From: PALSA-350 sp963834445
GTDB taxonomy: Bacteria; Acidobacteriota; Terriglobia; Terriglobales; Acidobacteriaceae
DNA: 64,000 nucleotides
Reading direction: 5' to 3'
NCBI GenBank assembly: GCA_963834445.1
Contig: CAWIBU010000003.1
Span: 1,054,001 to 1,118,000 of the forward strand
The notes under the pieces are model-generated. The model did no database searches, was not told the DNA's origin, and was given only the letters and a program-made list of their open reading frames with translations. The translations under genes and the position numbers were made by a program. This document shows, piece after piece, positions 36,206-44,729 of this stretch (position 1 is its first letter; each line of letters begins with the position of its first letter).

Positions 36206-38401
36206 CTAACTTGCCGGAGACCCCATCGAGAACAGCTGCGCATTCGCAATGGGCGTTAAGGGAAGATTGGGCGCCTGCCACTCGACGGCGAATGCGCTGT
36301 CACCGGATGTCTGGGTCATGGAGACGCGCAGATGGTGCAGCCCCGCGCGCAGACCGACGCTTCCGCTGGCCATCTGTACAGCGTTGCCGACCGAACCACA
36401 GACCTGCGGCCAGACAGCGGGACTTTCAGCGATCGTCTGGCCATCAATCTCCAGGCGACCTGCATCCCGGCCCAGCAGGTCGAATACGTATCCGCCGTCG
36501 ACCGGAGCGCGCACGTATCCGTCAAACACGTAACCGTAATTGCTGGTGTGCTGCCTGATCTCGGTTGAGAGCGTGTCGGCCGTTCCTTCTCCTGCCGGCT
36601 GCAGCTTCTGGAAGTCGGGCAGACCTTTCCACTCGCCCTGATAGAACTGGTATTGCACACCTGGCCTTAGCCCTCCGCCGGCGTCAGTAGCGGGGTTCAG
36701 CGAAGCTCTGACCACCACGGGGCGGGTAAACCAATCGATATTGCCCTTGCCGTCTTCCACCCGCAACAACACGCGGAACCTTCCTGAACCATCACGGAGG
36801 GTTCCCTCCGTATCGGGCATGGCGTGGCGTACGATTTTTCCCTTGGCTTGGGTGCCGTCGCCAAAGAGCCAAAGATACTTGAGCTTGCCGCCGCTGCCCG
36901 CAAGCGATGCCGAAGCATCGAAGACGATGGGTTGCGCAACGGTTGGGTCCGCGGGATCGAACCTGAAGTCTGCCTGCGCAGCATCAGCAGAGATCGCATA
37001 GGTGACGTTCTTCGTTTCGGGCAATTGCTGTAAGGGTAAATCCCGATCGCGCAGCACGGGCTTGCCGGCGACTTTCACATTCTCCAAATGAACCCCGTCC
37101 ACGCTGCCTTTGAGAGTGGAGGGAACCATCTGTGGCGATTCGAGCGCCCAGACGTCGTGGAAACTAATGTCGTGAATGCGCGGGTTCGGTTGGCGCAGCT
37201 GCACGAGGGAATACCAGTCTTCGAGGCGAATGTTGTCGAACCGATAATGACTCTGGTCGCCGTGGCCGCCGGGGTCGGCCCAGATTTCCATCAAGGCAAA
37301 GGGGACGCCGCAGCCGCCGGCCCCCATGTGAATTACATCGACATCATGCATTGAAAAGTTGGTGCTATTGAAGGTTTTGCGCGGCCAGTTGGCGCGCACG
37401 ATATTGGAGATGCTGGTCGAAAGAACGCTGTTCTCAATTTCGATATTGCTTACGTCGTGGCCTGGCTTGATGAGCAGTTCCGGATCGTAACCGTCCCAAT
37501 TTCCGTACATGGCGAATATGTCATCCGAGGCGCGGAAAAAGCTGTTGCGCACCACGGTGTCGCCACCGCCCAGCCAATCCATTCCATCCTGGTTGGCATT
37601 GCCCTCACAACCGCCGATCACCTTCACATTGTCAAACTCGATGAAGCGTGAGTCCTTCATCTGGATCATCCACGAGCGGCTGCGGGTTACCAGCGTGAGG
37701 CCATCGATCCGGATGTGATGGGCGTTATCCATAACCAGCACATGCCAGTTGGGCTTGTGCATCCATCCAGTATCGTGCTGTGGGTTTTGCGGTCCGTCGT
37801 AGACCACGGTGCCACGCCCGAAGATGTGAACATTATCGACCTGCCAGATATTGATGCTGCCGAAGACGACGGCTCCGGAGGCGAGGTAAATGTTATCGCC
37901 GCTGTGGGCGTCGATATTTTCGTGATACACACCCGGGCCGAAGTAGCGCAGGCTGCTCGACGCTTTGGCCGGCGGATGTTTCTCCGGTGTGTCAGCGAAG
38001 ACAAAGAGCATTTCCGCGCCACCCAGATGATCGCCGGGCCGGGCGATGGACAAATGGGCGGGATGGTCGAGGTTGAAACTGATGTCTCGGCCGGAGCGCG
38101 TGGGCCGGATATTCTCTCGCCAGGGTTGTACCTCAACCCCACGGGCCCAGTAGTCATCGGTGGGTGCGGTGATGGTGATGTTTACGCGGTGCTTTTTCGG
38201 CAGGTCGAGGCCGAGGTAGTAGTAGTTGGTGGCAGCATGGGCAAAGGCGGCATCCTTGCCATCTACTTTGACGGTGAAGCGCTGCGTGCGAAGCTCTTCC
38301 GGGACCGGGACGACCGTGGCCGCCCGGGCCACGGCCACGCAGAATAATGCGACGGTAAGCCATGCAAGCGTGGTCTTGTGCTTCAGTTTTCCCTCCAGCA
38401 C
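36206..38401 (-). CDS. Secreted parallel beta-helix glycoside hydrolase (GH28/GH49-like) with PKD-like and PA14 domains
   Basis: This 731-residue protein has an N-terminal export signal (LKHKTTLAWLTVALFCVAVARA). Residues about 30-130 form a beta-sandwich like that of dextranases. Residues 130-440 are a right-handed beta-helix with CEGNANQDGMDW, RASDDIFAMYG and KPGHDVSNIEIENS, which fit the NxD, DD and GH catalytic pattern of polygalacturonases and dextranases, although the usual RIK motif is not seen. A PKD-like domain (about 460-560) and a PA14 domain (about 590-725, GYVFDGYVRAPVDGGYVFDL) follow. The start is uncertain: GTG 38401 has no strong ribosome site. It is the first gene of the run that continues with GH2 and the methyltransferase. 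Confidence 0.85.
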   Translation of the reverse strand: MLEGKLKHKTTLAWLTVALFCVAVARAATVVPVPEELRTQRFTVKVDGKDAAFAHAATNYYYLGLDLPKKHRVNITITAPTDDYWARGVEVQPWRENIRPTRSGRDISFNLDHPAHLSIARPGDHLGGAEMLFVFADTPEKHPPAKASSSLRYFGPGVYHENIDAHSGDNIYLASGAVVFGSINIWQVDNVHIFGRGTVVYDGPQNPQHDTGWMHKPNWHVLVMDNAHHIRIDGLTLVTRSRSWMIQMKDSRFIEFDNVKVIGGCEGNANQDGMDWLGGGDTVVRNSFFRASDDIFAMYGNWDGYDPELLIKPGHDVSNIEIENSVLSTSISNIVRANWPRKTFNSTNFSMHDVDVIHMGAGGCGVPFALMEIWADPGGHGDQSHYRFDNIRLEDWYSLVQLRQPNPRIHDISFHDVWALESPQMVPSTLKGSVDGVHLENVKVAGKPVLRDRDLPLQQLPETKNVTYAISADAAQADFRFDPADPTVAQPIVFDASASLAGSGGKLKYLWLFGDGTQAKGKIVRHAMPDTEGTLRDGSGRFRVLLRVEDGKGNIDWFTRPVVVRASLNPATDAGGGLRPGVQYQFYQGEWKGLPDFQKLQPAGEGTADTLSTEIRQHTSNYGYVFDGYVRAPVDGGYVFDLLGRDAGRLEIDGQTIAESPAVWPQVCGSVGNAVQMASGSVGLRAGLHHLRVSMTQTSGDSAFAVEWQAPNLPLTPIANAQLFSMGSPAS

Positions 38402-38432
38402 CCGGAGACGATTCTAGCAGCGGCAAAAACAA

Positions 38433-38460
38433 CGAGCCTGCTCCGCAGGGAGCAGGCTCG
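38433..38460 (-). terminator. Intrinsic terminator after the GlsB-like gene
   Basis: CGAGCCTGCTCC (38433-38444) and GGAGCAGGCTCG (38449-38460) form a perfect 12-base stem with a four-base loop. Reading the minus strand, TTGTTTTTG follows. It lies 30 bases after the stop of the small membrane-protein gene. Confidence 0.9.
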
Positions 38461-38489
38461 TTCGCATCACATCCATTTGCCGGTTGGGG

Positions 38490-38753
38490 CTAGACCTGGC
38501 GAACGCGTCCGCGTGTGACCAGACGCAGTAAGAGGGTTAATAGCACGGCCCCAATGACGGCAACGATGATCGTATAAATCAGGCCGCCAGAACCCGCATA
38601 GCCGAGGTGCGTCATGAGGAAGCCACCTGCCAATGCTCCCAGGATGCCGATAACAATATCCATGAGCGGGCCATAACCTCCGCCGCTCATGATCTTGCCT
38701 GTGAGCCAACCCGCAATAAGACCTACGATCACCCACCAAATCAATCCAAACAT
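38490..38753 (-). CDS. GlsB/YeaQ/YmgE-family small membrane protein
   Basis: This 87-residue protein has three hydrophobic segments (MFGLIWWVIVGLIAGWLTGKI, then IVIGILGALAGGFLM and IYTIIVAVIGAVLLTLLLRLV) and the SGGGYGPLMDIVIGILGALAGG signature of the transglycosylase-associated family. These are inner-membrane proteins induced in stress or stationary phase; the molecular function is not settled. It is a single gene with its own strong terminator and an AAGGAAGGAAA ribosome site. Confidence 0.95.
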   Translation of the reverse strand: MFGLIWWVIVGLIAGWLTGKIMSGGGYGPLMDIVIGILGALAGGFLMTHLGYAGSGGLIYTIIVAVIGAVLLTLLLRLVTRGRVRQV

Positions 38754-38925
38754 AGTTTCCTTCCTTTATGCTGCTACTGGAATGTCATTACCCGGGGCAA
38801 GAACAAGGGCCGCTCAAAACAGCCCTATGCTAGCCCAATGAGAGGCATTCTGCACAGAGTAAGTTGTAAGGGTCACTAGTTATTTCTCGACACCACTCCG
38901 TCTATCTCAGAAAGCGCCGCAAACT

Positions 38926-40425
38926 ATGCCGACCAAGTATTTAATCCTCGCTCTCCTTTGCCTGGGAATCACCCAGGTCGAGGCGGAGGTTCGACTCACC
39001 TCCGTGATCACCGACCATGCGGTTCTGCAGCGCGACGTGCCCATTCATGTTTGGGGCGAGGCTGCAGCGCGGGAGAAGATCACGATTGCTTTTCATGCGC
39101 AGTCGCTCACCACCACCGCAGACCGGCTGGGACTGTGGGAGGCTTGGCTCATGCCCGAACCGGCGGGCGGCCCTTTCACGCTCACGGTGCGCGGCAGCAA
39201 TGAACTGACGCGCTCTGACCTGCTGGTCGGGGATGTGTGGTTTGCGTCCGGGCAATCGAACATGGAGATGCCGCTGGGCGGCTTCGGCCAGCAGGCCCAC
39301 GTGACCAACGCCGCAGAGGAGATCGCCCAAGCGGACTTTCCGCAGATGCGCCTGCTGCGTATGGAGCACGCATCGTCTGATTCGCCGCTCACCGGAATCA
39401 CCGCTGGATGGCAAGCTTGTACACCAGAGACCGCTAAGGACTTTTCCGCGGTCGCTTACTTCTTTGCCCGGGAGATCAGCCGCCGCGAGCACGTGCCCAT
39501 CGGGGTGATTGATTCCACGTGGGGAGGCACGCCGATCGATTCCTGGATCAGTCTCGACGCGCTTTCCGCCGACGCCGCGCTGGTGCCTGCCCTGGCCAGC
39601 CGGGCCCACTTCGCCGACATGCAGACCCACCTGGCGCTGATCGAGTCGGCCGAGAAATCTGAAGATGCAGCCGCCGAGGCCCAGCACCAGCCCAAACCGC
39701 CGCACCCCTGGCATCCTGACCCCGTCTCCTGGATCCCTGCCGGCCTCTACAACGGCATGATTGCGCCTTTTACGCCGTATAGCATCAAAGGCTTCCTCTG
39801 GTACCAGGGGGAGACGGATAGCGCCCCGGATCGTGTCCGCTTGTATGCCAGGCTGCTACCCACGCTGATTGCCGATTGGCGGCGGCAGTGGGGGCAGGGC
39901 AACTTGCCCTTCCTGTTCGTGCAAATCTCGAGCTTCGTCTCGCCGCAGGAGAATTGGGGGCAGATTCGAGATAGCCAGCGGCGCACCCTGGACGTGGCCA
40001 ATACGGCGATGGCGGTGACCCTCGATGTGGGTCAGCGGGATAACGTTCATCCCCCGGATAAGCAAACCGTGGGTGCACGGCTGGCGCTTGGCGCCCGTGC
40101 CTTGGTTTACGGGGAATCTGCGCTGGTGTTCAGTGGCCCGCTTTACCGGCAGACCACGCGCCAAGGGGCATCGCTGCGGGTGTGGTTCGACCATGCCGAG
40201 GGTTTGCACAGCAAAGCCGGCGCGGTGTTGGGGTTTGAGGTCGCCGGTGCGGATGGCCGGTTCGTACCAGCGAGCGCCACGGTGCAGGGCACCTCGGCGG
40301 TGGTCTCATCCCCTGAGGTGAGTGAGCCGGTGCGGGTCCGGTATGCCTGGCAGAACTATACAGACGCCGATTTGTACAACGGCAGCGAGCTACCCGCTTC
40401 TACTTTCGCGGCAGAGGCGCCGTAA
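38926..40425 (+). CDS. Secreted sialate O-acetylesterase-like SGNH hydrolase
   Basis: This 499-residue protein has a signal peptide (MPTKYLILALLCLGITQVEA). The catalytic serine block is FASGQSNMEMP (near residue 107), and the later GFLWYQGETDSAP and the histidine in DNVHPPDKQTVGARLA complete the SGNH set. An N-terminal beta-sandwich precedes and a C-terminal one follows, as in the family. Members remove O-acetyl groups from sialic acid or plant and microbial polysaccharides. With the GH enzymes around it, deacetylation of a glycan before cleavage is plausible. The gene stands alone, running away from the GlsB-like gene. Confidence 0.93.
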   Translation: MPTKYLILALLCLGITQVEAEVRLTSVITDHAVLQRDVPIHVWGEAAAREKITIAFHAQSLTTTADRLGLWEAWLMPEPAGGPFTLTVRGSNELTRSDLLVGDVWFASGQSNMEMPLGGFGQQAHVTNAAEEIAQADFPQMRLLRMEHASSDSPLTGITAGWQACTPETAKDFSAVAYFFAREISRREHVPIGVIDSTWGGTPIDSWISLDALSADAALVPALASRAHFADMQTHLALIESAEKSEDAAAEAQHQPKPPHPWHPDPVSWIPAGLYNGMIAPFTPYSIKGFLWYQGETDSAPDRVRLYARLLPTLIADWRRQWGQGNLPFLFVQISSFVSPQENWGQIRDSQRRTLDVANTAMAVTLDVGQRDNVHPPDKQTVGARLALGARALVYGESALVFSGPLYRQTTRQGASLRVWFDHAEGLHSKAGAVLGFEVAGADGRFVPASATVQGTSAVVSSPEVSEPVRVRYAWQNYTDADLYNGSELPASTFAAEAP

Positions 40426-40482
40426 GAGGCTGCCTGAGAATTGGCCTTTTCCTGATTTTTCCCGAGCCACTAAGGCGGGTGC

Positions 40483-40519
40483 CCCATATCTCACCGCGCT
40501 TTTTGCGGCGAGATATGGG
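40483..40519. terminator. Bidirectional hairpin between convergent genes
   Basis: CCCATATCTC-A-CCGC pairs with GCGG-C-GAGATATGGG around a loop of GCTTTTT. The stem has one mismatch. It lies between the stops of the esterase (+) and FecR-domain (-) genes and probably ends both transcripts, although neither side has a long T-run. Confidence 0.55.
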
Positions 40520-40549
40520 AAATCTAACAACCCTCGATCGGTAACGGGC

Positions 40550-42034
40550 TCAGCGCCTGGCTCCGCCCCCACCCGAGGCCGCCGCGCCATGTGAGCCGCC
40601 TCCTGAGGCGCCGCTCTGCATGCCGCTCGAGTAAGACCGGCCCGAAGAACTGCTCCCGGAAGCACTGCTCATCGACGAACGACTCGCGGAAGACATGGCT
40701 GCGGAATTGCCACCATAATTGCCCGGCCTTGCCTCACCCTGCGACCCAGCCCGCTGGCCGCCGGCCCAATAGACATTCGTGCTCGCCACTCCGTGTTCGG
40801 CTGTCTTACCCGAGAAGCTATTAAGTTTACCCAGGGTGCCGCGAGGCACGCCCAATCCGGCAGAATTGTTGCGGAAGACAAACGTGTCATGCGCCCCGAG
40901 ACCCGAGGCGGGCAGTGCCTTCATGTTGACTGGCACAATGGTCGCCTGGGCAGTGACTGGCGCGTGGGCCGGGGGACGAGGGCGCAAGGGTGACCCGGGG
41001 GACGAGGTAAACGAATTATTGGCCAGGCCCATCCAGGCCCCACCCGGTCGCCAGCCCCAGCCAACGCCCTGACAATAGTCCCAGCTGCCGTAGTGAAACG
41101 GTGTCCAACCCCAGGGATAGGGAGAGACCCATGAGTATCCTGCGCTGGGGTAATAGGCCCAGGCCCCGCTGCCGTAAGGATCCCAGCTAGCGCTGGTAAA
41201 GTAGGGCCGCCACATCGAGCCGCCGCATCCAGAGGCGTTGATGAAGCTCCCATAGTAGTTCATGTCGTTGATGCCGTAGGCATAGGGCGAGTTCCCAAAG
41301 GAGGTCGCGTTGGCGTAGTTCTTGTGGTACTGGGTGGCGTCGTGATCCCAGGCGTCCAGCGGCTCTTCGGTCACGCTCTTGGCGATGACCGGCTGGCTTT
41401 CAGCCGCCAGGTTGAATGTCATGGTCTTGTTCTTGCCAACAGGTGCACTGCCAGGCGGTTGGTCTACCAATGCTTCCCCATGCAACACGGCCACGTTTGC
41501 CTGATCCGGCGTTAATTGGAGGCGGATGTGAGTGTCGGGCGGGAGGTTGAGCTTTTCTTTGCCAAAGGTCACGGCGAACTCGTTGCCTTTGGTGTTCATG
41601 AGGCTCACGTACACCGTGCCCTGGAGCACATTGATCGACGAGGCCTTGGCTCCGGAAGGCAACAGCTCGAGGCGGGGAAACTCAACCAGGGAGTTTTGCC
41701 CCACGCGCACGGTGCTGTTGTCTTCGAACTCGATCTCGGCCACCCCATCGCCGGTCTTCAGCTTGACTCCCTCCGTTATGGGCAGGTTGGTCATTGGCGT
41801 TTCAAACCCTCTCCCGGTATTGCGATCGAGCTGCACCACGCCCTTAACCTCGCTGAGGCGAACGATGCGTACCTTGGAGTTGCCCGAGGGCGTTTGGGCC
41901 GGGGTGGTTTGAGCACCTGCGTCGTCGTTAACAGAGGGAGTTGCAGCGCCGACGGCTTCCTGAGCGCGGGAAGATAGTCCAACGAACAACAGTGCCACTA
42001 ACGCCGATGTGCTGACTACAGAAGTGACTTGCAT
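40550..42034 (-). CDS. Secreted FecR-domain protein with aromatic-rich middle and Ser/Gly-rich tail
   Basis: ATG 42034 is preceded by GGAGG at good spacing and starts a signal peptide (MQVTSVVSTSALVALLFVGLSSRAQ), giving 494 residues; a longer frame to 42109 is not supported. A FecR-like domain lies at about 70-190 (VQLDRNTGRGFETPMTNLPITEGVKLKTGDGVAEIEFED is the core). Residues about 235-360 are rich in Trp, Tyr and Pro (SPYPWGWTPFHYGSWDYC). The last 80 residues are Ser/Gly repeats. Unlike sigma-regulator FecR it has no sigma-factor partner nearby, so it is likely an envelope or matrix protein. The function is unknown. Confidence 0.85.
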   Translation of the reverse strand: MQVTSVVSTSALVALLFVGLSSRAQEAVGAATPSVNDDAGAQTTPAQTPSGNSKVRIVRLSEVKGVVQLDRNTGRGFETPMTNLPITEGVKLKTGDGVAEIEFEDNSTVRVGQNSLVEFPRLELLPSGAKASSINVLQGTVYVSLMNTKGNEFAVTFGKEKLNLPPDTHIRLQLTPDQANVAVLHGEALVDQPPGSAPVGKNKTMTFNLAAESQPVIAKSVTEEPLDAWDHDATQYHKNYANATSFGNSPYAYGINDMNYYGSFINASGCGGSMWRPYFTSASWDPYGSGAWAYYPSAGYSWVSPYPWGWTPFHYGSWDYCQGVGWGWRPGGAWMGLANNSFTSSPGSPLRPRPPAHAPVTAQATIVPVNMKALPASGLGAHDTFVFRNNSAGLGVPRGTLGKLNSFSGKTAEHGVASTNVYWAGGQRAGSQGEARPGNYGGNSAAMSSASRSSMSSASGSSSSGRSYSSGMQSGASGGGSHGAAASGGGGARR

Positions 42035-42219
42035 GTCCGCCTCCAAATTTAATTTTCCTGCAGGGGACTTGTTTCTCTTGACAGCAGAGTTCAGAAAAGA
42101 ACGAGCCATTTCCCGACTGGCTCCCTGCGGCGCCCACTAGTGCAACGGATGGTAGCACCTTGGATTAAGGAAGGCGAGAAGGTTGTTTCACGCCACCAAT
42201 AACGACCAGCGAAAGCAAT

Positions 42220-42590
42220 TTAAGCTGTTGCCGAAAGTGAAGTTGGTTGGATTTGCGTCTTCTTACGGAGGGTGGCAGCTGAGAACAGGGTGATGAGGAG
42301 GCCGACGGGAAAAGGTTCTATGAAGGTGTAAGGGGCGTTGACGAAGGGGTTCTCGTCGAGCTGCTGGGTATGGCGGATGGAGGCGACTTTGGGCTGGAGG
42401 GCAAGGGGGTGGCGGGCGTGGATTGAACCTTCTGGATTTGGTGCGCGAAGTAGGTATCCATGAAGCCGTGGAGGAAATTGAAGTAGACAATCTCCCAGAT
42501 GACGACGTAGGAGACGCAGGGGATGAGAGTGATGCAGGCCAATGGTAAAGGCACGGCCGAAGGTAATGGCGACGTTAGCGAGGGCTAATC
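42220..42590 (-). pseudogene. DUF4199 membrane protein gene, broken by at least two frameshifts
   Basis: Three reading frames on the minus strand join into one DUF4199-like C-terminal two thirds: NVAITFGRAFTIGL (about 42545-42575), then after a shift CITLIPCVSYVVIWEIVYFNFLHGFMDTYFAH (to about 42430), then after another shift QQLDENPFVNAPYTFIEPFP and GLLITLFSAATLRKKTQ, ending at the TAA at 42220-42222. The 5' part is missing. The pattern of intact family motifs in different frames shows recent decay rather than noise. Confidence 0.65.
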
Positions 42591-42826
42591 TCGGTCATAG
42601 CTGTTTAAATCAGCTTTTTAGGGCCACGGTGGGATTGATTCATGGGAAAAGCAGCGCGATCCGGCATTTGCGGAATCAGGTTTGGTTAGCAAAGCGACGC
42701 AGTGTTTGGTTTTGTATCAGGGCACGAATTTCGTCGGGCGGTTCAGGCCGGAAAAATGTAGGGCTTGAACCCCTGCAAGGGCCAAAATCAGCTGATTCCT
42801 TTGGCCCTGCGGAGTCAATCCGCCCG
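42591..42826. other. Intergenic stretch, no gene seen
   Basis: About 236 bases hold no convincing reading frame or obvious hairpin. The overlapping minus-strand frame that runs through it is in the wrong frame for the 95-residue gene. Confidence 0.4.
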
Positions 42827-43114
42827 TCAGGCGCAGACCGCCGAGGCATTTGAGGAAAGTATCAGCCATTCCGGATCGCTGGCTACGTGTTTCAAGCGGA
42901 CGATCTCTTTGCCGACCAGCAAGTCGAAATCGCCTAGCTGAATGGGCTGGCCAGCCTCCGCAGCAATCGAGTGAACAATCGCTTTCGGCCTCAGGAAGGA
43001 GCCGCTGGGATCGCTGGTTGCTACCATCTGCTGGCTGATTTTGAACCTGACATCGATTGCGGGTGCCCACTTGCCGGAAGGCACTAACGTTCCTTTTCCG
43101 TAGCCCTGTTCCAT
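42827..43114 (-). CDS. Small cytosolic protein of unknown function
   Basis: This 95-residue protein starts at ATG 43114, with a strong AAGGGGGAGAG ribosome site 9-12 bases upstream. The sequence is soluble, mixed alpha/beta (ISQQMVATSDPSGSFLRPKA, IQLGDFDLLVGKEIVRLKHVA) with no signal or membrane helix. I do not recognise a family. Its upstream region shares a two-box element with the second flippase gene, so it may belong to the same regulon as that exopolysaccharide-related gene. It lies just downstream of the first flippase. Confidence 0.65.
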   Translation of the reverse strand: MEQGYGKGTLVPSGKWAPAIDVRFKISQQMVATSDPSGSFLRPKAIVHSIAAEAGQPIQLGDFDLLVGKEIVRLKHVASDPEWLILSSNASAVCA

Positions 43115-43140
43115 GGTGTTCTCTCCCCCTTAGAGATACG

Positions 43141-43189
43141 TAAGCTATAGGCGTTTTGGCTGGCTTGCGTCATCCCCCGAAAGGGGAAT
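43141..43189 (-). promoter_or_regulatory. Two-box upstream element (copy A) of the 95-residue protein gene
   Basis: On the minus strand, ATTCCCCTTTCGGGGGATGA with CG next (43168-43189) is followed after 14 bases by CGCCTATAGCT (43143-43153), then 28 bases to the ATG at 43114. The first box is a near-palindrome (ATTCCCC-N4-GGGGGAT). The second could act as a -10 region. The same boxes with the same 14-base gap precede the second flippase. Confidence 0.55.
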
Positions 43190-44553
43190 CAGGAGACTCG
43201 CTGCCGGGCCGGCGTCACGGGCAACCGGAGCGCGGGACGGGGAGGACGAGCGGCCGGCTGCGTCGCCCCTCGGAACGGATTCAGGCCAGCGCGCCAAGCG
43301 ATGATGAGGAAGGCGACCAGCGTGTAGAACTGAACCAGGACAGCGGACCAGGCAATCCCCACTGCCCTCAACCCGGGCGCGAGCACTACCGCGGCCACAA
43401 TGCCGACAACGCCAGCGGTAAAGTTTACGAGGTTGAATTGGTTATCCAGCTGGTTCGGCAAGAGCAGCTGGAAAGTGAGCACGGTGGTCAGCGCAATCAA
43501 GGGCATCCAGAGGGCAAAAACGCGCAACACCGGTACCGAGTCTTTAAAGTCAGGACCCAGGACAAAATGCACGAGTAAGGGCGCCGCGACGAAGATAGCC
43601 AGGCCGAAGACTGCGCCGAGGCCGCCGAGGAAAAGCATGCTGAGGCGTACGGTCTTCATGGCGTGGCCGGGATTGTCCTGCGCCTGTTTTGTTAATTTCG
43701 GGTAAAGGGCCTGATTGACCGGCCACAGACCCTGTTGAAAGACCCGCGTGATGCGCTCTGCGCCCGCATACTCACCGAGCACGGCGACCGGGGCGACGGC
43801 ACCCAGGACGAGGCGATTGACCGAACCGGAAAGGCCCTGGACCATGCGGAACAGAAACATGGAACTGCCGAGCCGCAAGGCGTCGGTGATCGACGCAGGG
43901 GTAGGCCAGCGAAAACCTACTTCGCGATAAGCAAGCACTACGGTGATGCCATGCGCGACCACACATCCAACGCACTGAGCAGCCATCACTTTCCATCCGT
44001 CAGCGGGTTTGTGGACGAGGATGAAGATGCTTAACGTGGCCAGTACTTTGCCGGCGATCTCAAGCGCACTGGCCAGGCGCATACGTTCCAGACCCTGAAA
44101 GAACCACAACATATTGATGCCCTGGCAGACGCCCCAGATGGTGCTGGACCAAAACAGCGCGTCAGAGGGCGCGACATGATGGGTAAAACGGCGGGAGAAG
44201 AGTGCGCCCGCAATACAGGCGACGGCCAGCAGAGACTTGGCTCCGAGTACGCCGGAGACCAGGGCGGAGAGCCGGCCGGGATCGTAGCGGTGGCGCGAAG
44301 TCTCACGCGACGCGGAGATATCGAAGCCATATTCGACAACGCTGGCGATCACCACACCAATGGCCTGGGCGAACACAACGACCCCCCAGCCGGATGGACC
44401 GAGGACATGCGCCAGATAGGGAAAGGTAAGGAGAGGCAGAGCGTACGTGCATGCCTGCACGCCGTAGAGGGCAATGACATTGTTAACGAAGCCGTCGCGC
44501 AGCCACGTTCTCGGGTGGATCCTACCCAGTAAAGCAGGTTGCCTAGCATTCAT
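43189..44553 (-). CDS. Wzx-like polysaccharide flippase (copy 1 of tandem pair)
   Basis: ATG 44553 gives 454 residues, with AGGA seven bases upstream; ATG 44559 and longer frames are less well spaced. The protein is a MOP-superfamily flippase with about twelve hydrophobic helices, starting with NNVIALYGVQACTYALPLLTFPYLAHVLGPSGWG, and with FDISASRETSRHR typical of the Wzx group. These move undecaprenyl-linked sugar units across the inner membrane. It is very similar to the gene just upstream (44730-46268), so they arose by duplication. No other polysaccharide gene is adjacent. Confidence 0.9.
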   Translation of the reverse strand: MNARQPALLGRIHPRTWLRDGFVNNVIALYGVQACTYALPLLTFPYLAHVLGPSGWGVVVFAQAIGVVIASVVEYGFDISASRETSRHRYDPGRLSALVSGVLGAKSLLAVACIAGALFSRRFTHHVAPSDALFWSSTIWGVCQGINMLWFFQGLERMRLASALEIAGKVLATLSIFILVHKPADGWKVMAAQCVGCVVAHGITVVLAYREVGFRWPTPASITDALRLGSSMFLFRMVQGLSGSVNRLVLGAVAPVAVLGEYAGAERITRVFQQGLWPVNQALYPKLTKQAQDNPGHAMKTVRLSMLFLGGLGAVFGLAIFVAAPLLVHFVLGPDFKDSVPVLRVFALWMPLIALTTVLTFQLLLPNQLDNQFNLVNFTAGVVGIVAAVVLAPGLRAVGIAWSAVLVQFYTLVAFLIIAWRAGLNPFRGATQPAARPPRPALRLPVTPARQRVS

Positions 44554-44729
44554 GGCCATTCCTCGCAAGCTCACGGCGACGCCGGGGATTTTTAATTGGG
44601 CCGATCGAACAGAAGTGCAGCACGAAGCGCGATGCAGACCAAGCATGCCGGGGGAGGTGAGTGGTCAGACGAACCTGGTGCACTGGAACGCGTCGATATC
44701 CGTACTATCGGCGGGAGGCCCGGGTAACC

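Noticed and set aside
42717..43070. Minus-strand frame of 117 codons overlapping the 95-residue gene
   Set aside because: It has no ribosome site and its text is Arg/Gln/Ser-rich as in shadow frames, while the 95-residue frame has a strong ribosome site.
43168..43189. Hairpin CCCCC-GAAA-GGGG as a terminator for flippase 1
   Set aside because: It has no T-run on either strand and the same box, in the same relative position, precedes a start codon at 46 kb, so a regulatory role fits better.
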